DNA from: an uncultured Thermofilaceae archaeon
Lineage (GTDB): Archaea; Thermoproteota; Thermoprotei; Thermofilales; Thermofilaceae
Direction of reading: 5' to 3'
Assembly: GCA_938036345.1 (NCBI GenBank)
Contig: CALHPJ010000002.1
Location: 62,001-126,000, forward strand
Length of the DNA: 64,000 nucleotides
The translations under genes were made by a program, and so were the position numbers. The notes below the pieces were generated by a model. It did no database searches, was not told the origin of the DNA, and saw nothing but the letters and a program-made list of their open reading frames with translations. Positions within the stretch are counted from its first letter, which is position 1. Each line of letters opens with the position of its first letter. Shown one piece after another: positions 58,507 to 64,000 of this stretch.

Positions 58507-59619
58507 ATGAGGGAAAAGATACTCCTGCTGCTGAGCCTGGTAGCCATATCAATGATGGCACTTGTGATCGTGGACTTGGCCGCGGGATGGTTCGCTCCTC
58601 GTTTATTGCTACCGTACTCGTGGTGGCTCGTGGGCCTGGTTGGATACGCCATATCGATGGTAACGCTTGTCGCAGCGTACGGCCTTTTCGGGAGACGCCT
58701 CTCTCCAACGCCAGCTAGCCTAGGAAGCTTAAGAGCCTCCATGCTTGCCACTGGCGCAGCGGTCGTAGGCGGCTGGGTACTCGTTCTTGCTTTCCTCTCG
58801 ACTCTCCTCGATCCAGGGCTGACTTCGCAGTTAACCTTCCTCTCGCTAGTTTACGCGGCAATACCCTCGCTTTTCTCCTGGCTCCTGTCGCCGGTGCTCA
58901 TCAACTTGATCTACGGCTGCCGCCCCGATCCCTCCATTCAGGAGATCGTTAACAGAGTTGCCGCTAGAGCCGGCATGAAGCCGCCCAAGGCGATGATTGC
59001 TAGAATGAGGGAGCCTAACGCCTTCGCTTACTCTTCGCCTGTATTCGGCAGCTACGTCGCCGTGACGGAGGGCATGCTGCAGATATCCGGGGTAGAGGAG
59101 CTAGAGGCTGTTATAGGCCACGAGCTGGGGCACCACAAGCACAGGGATAACGCCGTAATGCTCGTCTTTGGGTTGCTGCCCTCTGTCATCTACTTCCTCG
59201 GCAGGTACCTCGTGTACGTGGGCATGTACTCAAGGTACTACTATGACGGTAACAGAAATAGGAGGAGTGAGGGTGGCTTCTTCTTCCTCCTAGCGGGCAT
59301 GGCCCTAATGGCCGTAAGTGTGCTAATCCAGCTTGGCGTCCTAGCGCTCTCCAGGCTGCGTGAATTCTACGCAGACGCTCACGGCGCTAAAGTAACCACG
59401 CCGGACTCCATGATTAAGGCACTGCGCTCTCTCAACTCGTTTTACAGTAGATATAAGGCAGCGAAAGCTAAAGTGGACAGTAGCAAGCTAAAAATGCTCT
59501 TTATCTACGCCTTAGCTGACCCCTATGTTAGTTTCGAGGAATTGCTGTCCACCCATCCGCCAATAGAGAAGAGAATCGTTTTCCTGGCTGCGCTCAAGGG
59601 CACCCCAATTGAGGCGTAG
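58507..59619 (+). CDS. HtpX-like M48 zinc metalloprotease
   Basis: A 370-residue membrane protease with N-terminal membrane segments (about 5-25, 38-60, 75-100, 110-135) and one more pair around 218-280. The zinc site is HELGHH at 205-210, with the third Glu in LREFYADAHGAK. HtpX-type enzymes degrade misfolded membrane proteins in the cytoplasm-facing side. A CTACGTA-like T/A element is not obvious; spacing from tRNA-Ala is 79 bp. Confidence 0.88.
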   Translation: MREKILLLLSLVAISMMALVIVDLAAGWFAPRLLLPYSWWLVGLVGYAISMVTLVAAYGLFGRRLSPTPASLGSLRASMLATGAAVVGGWVLVLAFLSTLLDPGLTSQLTFLSLVYAAIPSLFSWLLSPVLINLIYGCRPDPSIQEIVNRVAARAGMKPPKAMIARMREPNAFAYSSPVFGSYVAVTEGMLQISGVEELEAVIGHELGHHKHRDNAVMLVFGLLPSVIYFLGRYLVYVGMYSRYYYDGNRNRRSEGGFFFLLAGMALMAVSVLIQLGVLALSRLREFYADAHGAKVTTPDSMIKALRSLNSFYSRYKAAKAKVDSSKLKMLFIYALADPYVSFEELLSTHPPIEKRIVFLAALKGTPIEA

Positions 59620-59653
59620 GTTATTTTTTAAATGTTGAGTTCCTTTTCTTCTT

Positions 59654-61330
59654 ATGCGTAGAATCCCCTGGTTGGCAGCTGCTACTGTCATTACCGTAAT
59701 GGCCTTGGCGCTTTTCGCATACAAAGCGTGGTTTTCGGGTAGATGTAACCAGGCTCTCAGGATGAGGCTTCTCTATGAGGGTTGCAGAAGCGGGGTCTCG
59801 CCAAACCCCTTGCTGGTTAGAAACTGGTTCGAGAAAGGGGAGAGGGCATCTTTCGAGTTTGAAGTTGAGAACCTCCTTCAACGGGATTTGCGAGTCACGT
59901 TCTTGCTTAAGCCTCTGAGCACTGGCGATGCGGCGGTAGTCAAGGAGGAAGTGGTTAAGGCGGGTGAGAGGAAAAGGGTTGCTTTTGAAATCGACACATG
60001 CAATCTAGAAGGGGGATTGTACAAGATTTCGGCAAACGTGGAAGGAGTGGGGGAGATCGAGGCGAATACCGCCCCTTTCAACTCAACGAACCTGGATTCG
60101 TACCCTTGGCTGCTAGCCGTGCTCAGTGGACCGGCTAGGTGCTTAGGGGATCCGCTCGATGGGCTGCCGAAGTTAACCGTTGGCAGGGGACTAGGGGTCA
60201 ATATCCACTTCATAGCTCCGGGCAAGGTGGAAGAGCTGGACTTGGACATGATCGCCTACGCCGGCTTTAGCCTCGTTAGGATGGACCTCTTCTGGCACGA
60301 GGTTGAGCGCAGCGCCGGGTCCTACGATTTTTCGGGCTACGATGTGCTGACAAGCGAGCTTAAGGAGCGCGGCCTGCGCCCCCTCTACATCCTCGATTAC
60401 GGAAACCCACTCTACGAAAACGGCCTACCCCCGCGTACGGATAGCGGTGTGGCGGCTTTCGCTATGTATGCTAGGAAATGCGTTGAGACATTTGGCGACT
60501 ACGCTATTTACGAGATCTGGAACGAACCCAACATCCCGGGCTTCTGGAAGCCAATGCCAAACGCGAGCGATTACGCGCGCCTGGCGAAGGCGGCAATTCA
60601 GGGGATCCGCGAGGTATGCAGACGGTGCGTCGTGCTGGCCCCAGCGACATCCGGCGTAGATGCAGACTTCATAGCGCGCGTTTCAATGCTGGGAGTTCTT
60701 GAGCACGTCGACGCGGTTTCGGTTCATCCATACCGCAGCGCGCCGCCGGAGACCGCACTAAACGACCTGGAGAACCTGAGGAATTTAGTGGGCGGGAAAG
60801 CGATAGTCATCAGCGAGTGGGGGTATCCCACCGGGGGAGGCTACGGGAGTAGAGTCGACCTGATAAAGCAGGCGCAGTACATCGTTAGGGTGTACCTTGT
60901 TAGCCTGCTTACAAGGGCTCCGATCACCATAATTTACGACTGGAAGGACGATGGGCTATCGCTCGAGGATAGCGAGCACAATTTCGGCCTGGTAGCCCAT
61001 CACGTGGTGAGGGGCCACGAATGGTTCCTAGTCAAGCCGGCTTACTTCGCCATCTACAACTTCAACCGTTTACTCTGCGGATTCTCCCCCGTCGGCACAC
61101 TGAATACTAGCGGCGCGTACTCCCTAGTATTCGAGAGGGATGGGGAGAGGCGGATCGTGCTGTGGAGCGAAGGCCCCGAGGTCGAAGTCGAACTAAACTT
61201 GGAGGAGCCGGAGGTCGAGGTTTTCCACCTATTCGGCGGTGTTGAGCGCTTACGCTCAGAGAGCGGAGTCTATGCGATCAAGGTGGATGGGTTCCCCAGA
61301 ATAGTAGGCCTGCCGCCGCGTCGGGCTTAA
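59654..61330 (+). CDS. Membrane-anchored clan GH-A glycoside hydrolase
   Basis: A 558-residue protein. It has an N-terminal anchor (5-24), a beta-sandwich domain (about 50-150), a TIM barrel (180-470) and a C-terminal beta domain. Acid/base E291 in YEIWNEPNIPGFW and nucleophile E388 in VISEWGYPT are the clan GH-A pair; HPY in VSVHPYRS is also typical. I cannot place it in a family (GH5, GH39 and newer families are options). The TTTTTTAAATG tract after the HtpX-like stop may both end that gene and act as its TATA, 25 bp from the ATG. It is probably an outward-facing polysaccharide hydrolase. Confidence 0.8.
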   Translation: MRRIPWLAAATVITVMALALFAYKAWFSGRCNQALRMRLLYEGCRSGVSPNPLLVRNWFEKGERASFEFEVENLLQRDLRVTFLLKPLSTGDAAVVKEEVVKAGERKRVAFEIDTCNLEGGLYKISANVEGVGEIEANTAPFNSTNLDSYPWLLAVLSGPARCLGDPLDGLPKLTVGRGLGVNIHFIAPGKVEELDLDMIAYAGFSLVRMDLFWHEVERSAGSYDFSGYDVLTSELKERGLRPLYILDYGNPLYENGLPPRTDSGVAAFAMYARKCVETFGDYAIYEIWNEPNIPGFWKPMPNASDYARLAKAAIQGIREVCRRCVVLAPATSGVDADFIARVSMLGVLEHVDAVSVHPYRSAPPETALNDLENLRNLVGGKAIVISEWGYPTGGGYGSRVDLIKQAQYIVRVYLVSLLTRAPITIIYDWKDDGLSLEDSEHNFGLVAHHVVRGHEWFLVKPAYFAIYNFNRLLCGFSPVGTLNTSGAYSLVFERDGERRIVLWSEGPEVEVELNLEEPEVEVFHLFGGVERLRSESGVYAIKVDGFPRIVGLPPRRA

Positions 61331-61339
61331 TAACCGCGG

Positions 61340-62278
61340 GTGGAGGTGCTTGCCGTGAGTCGAGTTTACGCGACCAGATGCTTTCACCCGGGGGCTGGCA
61401 TCCCCGAGCTTCTAAACCTGATGGAGCTAGGGGGCATGAGTGGGGAGGTTGTAGTAAAAGTGAACTTCGTTTCAGCTTACGAGCCGCTGTGCGCCACGCC
61501 TGTAGAGGCGGTCGAGGAGCTGGTTAAATTCCTCTCGAACCGGTGTAGGGTTATCGTTGCCGAAGCGCCGACCATCGGCAGCTTCAAGGATGCCGTGCGA
61601 AGGTACGGCTACGAAAGACTCCTGGAGTACGGTGTCGAGCTTTTCGACCTGAGCGGAGATGACTACGAGGATTTCTACGTGTGGGGGAGAAGCCTGAAGC
61701 GCGACGTAAGGGTCAGGGTTTCGAGGACCATACTACGGAGCAACTGGCTGGTGTCGGTGGTTCGCCCGAAAACCCACGACGCCGTGATCGTCACCTTAAC
61801 CGTCAAGAACGTGACAGTTGGCGCGCTGGAACCGGGCAGCCGTCACAGAATCCATCAGGGGTACAGAGCCATGAATGTGAACTTAGCTTACTTAGCAACC
61901 CAGATGATGCCTAAGCTATCCCTCGTCGATGGCTACATCGGTATGCAGGGGGCCGGCCCCACGCATGGCGGTCCCATCGTCCTGGGCGTTTCCCTCGGAG
62001 GCCGCAACGCGGTGTCCGTGGACGCTGTAGCGGCAGCCATGATGGGTTTCAACCCGCTCAACGTTGGGTACCTTTACTACCTCTCGAAATGGGGTTACGG
62101 GGTGGCGGATCCTAACGGAGTCGAAGTAGTGGGCCTGCGCGATTGGCGGCTTTACGCGAAAAGCTTTCAACCCCACCCCAGCTTCCGCCGCCAGCTTGAA
62201 TGGAGGCTTAACTCGGATGAGCTCGCTAAGATCGAGAGGGAACTAGCAGATGAGGGCGTCATACGCGAAGCTTCGTAA
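61340..62278 (+). CDS. DUF362 protein, third copy
   Basis: A 312-residue DUF362 protein without membrane segments or FeS cysteines. VVVKVNFVSAYEPLCATPVE, WLVSVVRPKTHDAVIVTLTV and VKNVTVGALEPGSRHRIHQG follow the family core, and NAVSVDAVAAAMMGFNP closes it. The start is GTG ten bases after the GH-A stop, so the two genes are probably one operon, linking this DUF362 to glycan breakdown. Its role is unknown. Confidence 0.8.
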   Translation: MEVLAVSRVYATRCFHPGAGIPELLNLMELGGMSGEVVVKVNFVSAYEPLCATPVEAVEELVKFLSNRCRVIVAEAPTIGSFKDAVRRYGYERLLEYGVELFDLSGDDYEDFYVWGRSLKRDVRVRVSRTILRSNWLVSVVRPKTHDAVIVTLTVKNVTVGALEPGSRHRIHQGYRAMNVNLAYLATQMMPKLSLVDGYIGMQGAGPTHGGPIVLGVSLGGRNAVSVDAVAAAMMGFNPLNVGYLYYLSKWGYGVADPNGVEVVGLRDWRLYAKSFQPHPSFRRQLEWRLNSDELAKIERELADEGVIREAS

Positions 62279-62312
62279 CTCGTTTTAAAGGGCGTTTATC
62301 CATCTCTACCTT

Positions 62313-63497
62313 GTGGAGTACTCGAACTTTAAGCGCTACGAGAAGGTCCTGGAGGAGAATAGGAGGAGGCTCGAAATCGCAAGACGCTTCGAGGAACCTG
62401 ACCGCATTCCGGTGCTCATCAACGTTCAAGGCCCATATTATGCCCGCCTTTTCGGCATCCCTCTCTCCCTCTACTACAGAAATTTGAAAACCATGCTTGA
62501 AGTGCAGGTGAAGGGTCTCGAGTGGCGGTTGAACTGGCTTAAAGACGACTTGGTTTACGTAGGAGTTAACCTGGATTGGGGGCCTATCGCCGAAGGCGTG
62601 TTCTTCAACTGCGAGATTGCGATGCCGGATGAGAGGGACCCATGGCGAAGCCCCTGGATAATACCGTCTGTTAAATCGCTGGATGATATAGATGGGCTGG
62701 AGGTTCCGGACCCCCGCGAGCATAAAGGGGTAAAAGAGTTCTACAGCCAGCTGGAGAAGCTGCGCCGGTTAGCACGGGAGCATTACGAAGGGTTATCGGT
62801 GGGAGGCATGTTCCAGATACACCCCCCGGTTTCCGCGGCTGGGTCGCTGCTGGGTCCGCAAAGGTTGTACACGTGGATGCTCAGGTACCCCGACGAAATG
62901 CACAAGCTTTTCAGGAAGCTGGAGGAGGCCTACGTGCTCCTGCAGGAGTACTACTACGAGGTGACCGGCAGCGAGCCCGGCTACCTGGCTTTAAACGACG
63001 ATCACGCGGGGTACTTGAGCAGGAAGCTCTACGAGAAATTCGCCCTACCTTACAACAGCCGACTCTACGAGCGGTTTGGGACGAGGTACCGGTACCTTCA
63101 CATGGATTCGCACATGGACCACATCACCGACATCATTAGAGACGTATACAAAGTTGGGTACGTGGACGTTGGCGTGGAGAACGATATCCGCGTAATTGCG
63201 AGGGAGTTCAAGGGTAAAGTTGTAGTGGACGGCAACGCGAACTGGCGCGTTTTACTCAGCGGTAACCTCAGGCTTATCGAGCAGGAGGTAGAGAAGTGCG
63301 TTTACTACGCAGCCCCAGGAGGCGGTTATGTCTTCGACAATGGCGGGGAAACGTACGCAGAGATTCCGCCCGAAATGTTGAAGTACGAGGTAGAGTACGC
63401 AAAGAGCGTTGGCAGGTACCCTATAAATCTGAACAGCTTTAAGCATATGAAAAAAGAGGAGCTGGCTAAAGACGAAAACGATGATTCCTATTGGTAA
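62313..63497 (+). CDS. Uroporphyrinogen decarboxylase-like protein (URO-D fold)
   Basis: A 394-residue protein with URO-D family signs: PDRIPVLINVQGPYYARLFG at the start, LALNDDHAGYLSRKLYEKFA and RYRYLHMDSHMDHITDIIRD in the barrel, VVDGNANWRVLLSGN near the end. It is closer to the methyltransferase-like URO-D relatives found with sugar and C1 genes than to HemE, since the HemE N-terminal FRQAGR motif is missing. The start is GTG 26 bp after TTTTAAAG. It overlaps the convergent beta-galactosidase gene by 10 bases. Confidence 0.75.
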   Translation: MEYSNFKRYEKVLEENRRRLEIARRFEEPDRIPVLINVQGPYYARLFGIPLSLYYRNLKTMLEVQVKGLEWRLNWLKDDLVYVGVNLDWGPIAEGVFFNCEIAMPDERDPWRSPWIIPSVKSLDDIDGLEVPDPREHKGVKEFYSQLEKLRRLAREHYEGLSVGGMFQIHPPVSAAGSLLGPQRLYTWMLRYPDEMHKLFRKLEEAYVLLQEYYYEVTGSEPGYLALNDDHAGYLSRKLYEKFALPYNSRLYERFGTRYRYLHMDSHMDHITDIIRDVYKVGYVDVGVENDIRVIAREFKGKVVVDGNANWRVLLSGNLRLIEQEVEKCVYYAAPGGGYVFDNGGETYAEIPPEMLKYEVEYAKSVGRYPINLNSFKHMKKEELAKDENDDSYW

Positions 63498-64000
63498 AAT
63501 TTCAGCTTTCCCAACTTCACTGGGTCGTCCTTAGGCTTTAGCGGCCTGAGCACGACTCCAAAGCTGAAGGGTTCGGGCATTATCTCGTACTGCGGCAGAG
63601 TATCCGGCCCGCAGCTTGCTCCACCCAATCCCCTCTGCTTGTAATCCAAGTGCAGGTATACATCCTCCCTCCACTTGATCTCCGGCGGGTGCTTCGCAGC
63701 TTCGAGGTCGTGGGGCGTGCACCTGTGAGCGCTGATCTCCATCAGGTTCTCCGCAATCGCTAGCACCCCGTAACCCTCGTCGTCGCGAACGGCCACCCAC
63801 CTCACGTCGCACCTGTTCCCGCACTCCTGCGGCTTCAAGTAGGGGACGAACATTTCGTCAACCGTCGTGGAGTAAACGTCGATAGCCGCGCCGAATTTCC
63901 TGTCAACGTAGTTTTCGTGAGGCCCCCGCCCGTAGTACGTTACGTTGGAGAACGCTTTGGGCAACTGAACGGTAAAGCCTGCGCGCGGTAGCGGAGGTAG
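63488..64000 (-). CDS. LacZ-type GH2 beta-galactosidase, C-terminal part
   Basis: The window holds only the 3' part; the frame continues past the right edge without a start (codons read PRAGFTVQLPKAFSN before the visible Met). The 170 residues match the last LacZ domain: YYGRGPHENYVDRKFGAAI, PYLKPQECGNRCDVRWVAV and GLGGASCGPDTLPQYEI are close to the consensus. The rest of the gene, including catalytic domains, lies beyond 64000. With the GH53 and GH-A enzymes it suggests galactoside use. Confidence 0.88.
   Translation of the reverse strand, partial: LPPLPRAGFTVQLPKAFSNVTYYGRGPHENYVDRKFGAAIDVYSTTVDEMFVPYLKPQECGNRCDVRWVAVRDDEGYGVLAIAENLMEISAHRCTPHDLEAAKHPPEIKWREDVYLHLDYKQRGLGGASCGPDTLPQYEIMPEPFSFGVVLRPLKPKDDPVKLGKLKFYQ

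Noticed and set aside
1-64000. CRISPR arrays, insertion sequences, integrase or attachment sites
   Set aside because: No regularly spaced repeats, transposase or integrase motifs were seen on reading through; tRNA-Ala has no flanking direct repeat that I could find.

Overview
The window reads as a chromosomal segment of a hyperthermophilic, heterotrophic archaeon of the Thermoproteota, most likely Thermofilum-like (lineage is inference). The evidence is: H/ACA protein Gar1, TFB and a TFE-beta-like factor side by side; archaeal class I CCA-adding enzyme; archaeal myo-inositol-1-phosphate synthase; a tRNA-Ala with a bulge-helix-bulge intron at a non-anticodon position; and promoters whose TATA-like element lies about 24-30 bp upstream of the start codon, so many mRNAs are probably leaderless. 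That spacing was used to choose several starts. No rRNA, CRISPR array, insertion sequence or ABC ATPase gene was seen.

Layout. 1-4.3 kb: a tight plus-strand RNA/transcription cluster (gar1, TFB, TFE-beta-like, thpR, cca, COG2112 kinase-like). 4.3-9.6 kb: Hrq1/YprA-type helicase, biotin protein ligase divergent from an enolase-superfamily epimerase, and a membrane-anchored winged-helix regulator. 9.6-15.2 kb: secreted coiled-coil protein, AN1-finger/M50 protease, phospholipase-D-like protein, a 57-residue zinc ribbon missed by simple ORF calling, amidohydrolase and CBS-less IMP dehydrogenase. 15.2-25.6 kb: AbrB-PhoU regulator, a 1495-residue fusion of a degenerate M28 peptidase domain with an FtsX-type permease, and two large polytopic membrane proteins. 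25.6-31.1 kb: RecB-like nuclease, HDAC-family deacetylase, nucleotide enzymes, small winged-helix proteins and a PTPS-related membrane protein. 31.2-36.6 kb: an 1801-residue fusion of a GH2 glycosidase with the same kind of permease. 36.6-48.7 kb: prs, ThuA-like, SpeD-type decarboxylase, PmoA-like, MATE, MIG-like glycosylase, secreted Lon-like protease, MFS, flavodoxin, inositol-phosphate synthase with an operator-like palindrome, PadR and a sugar isomerase. 48.8-54.6 kb: GH53 galactanase with its first strand apparently moved to the C-terminus, followed by a decayed copy; a DhnA-type aldolase; a 714-residue transaldolase-like protein; THUMP/SPOUT protein. 54.6-64 kb: ferredoxin and three DUF362 proteins, split tRNA-Ala, HtpX-like protease, membrane-anchored GH-A glycosidase, URO-D-like protein and the end of a LacZ-type beta-galactosidase that runs off the right edge.

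How it fits together (inference). Much of the accessory content is extracytoplasmic glycan and peptide breakdown: anchored GH53, GH-A, GH2 and M28-like ectodomains, possible transporters, then intracellular sugar isomerase, aldolase and transaldolase-like enzymes. The most unusual items are the two ectoenzyme-FtsX fusions, which share one chassis from helical linker to cytoplasmic tail but carry unrelated enzyme heads, and the permuted GH53.
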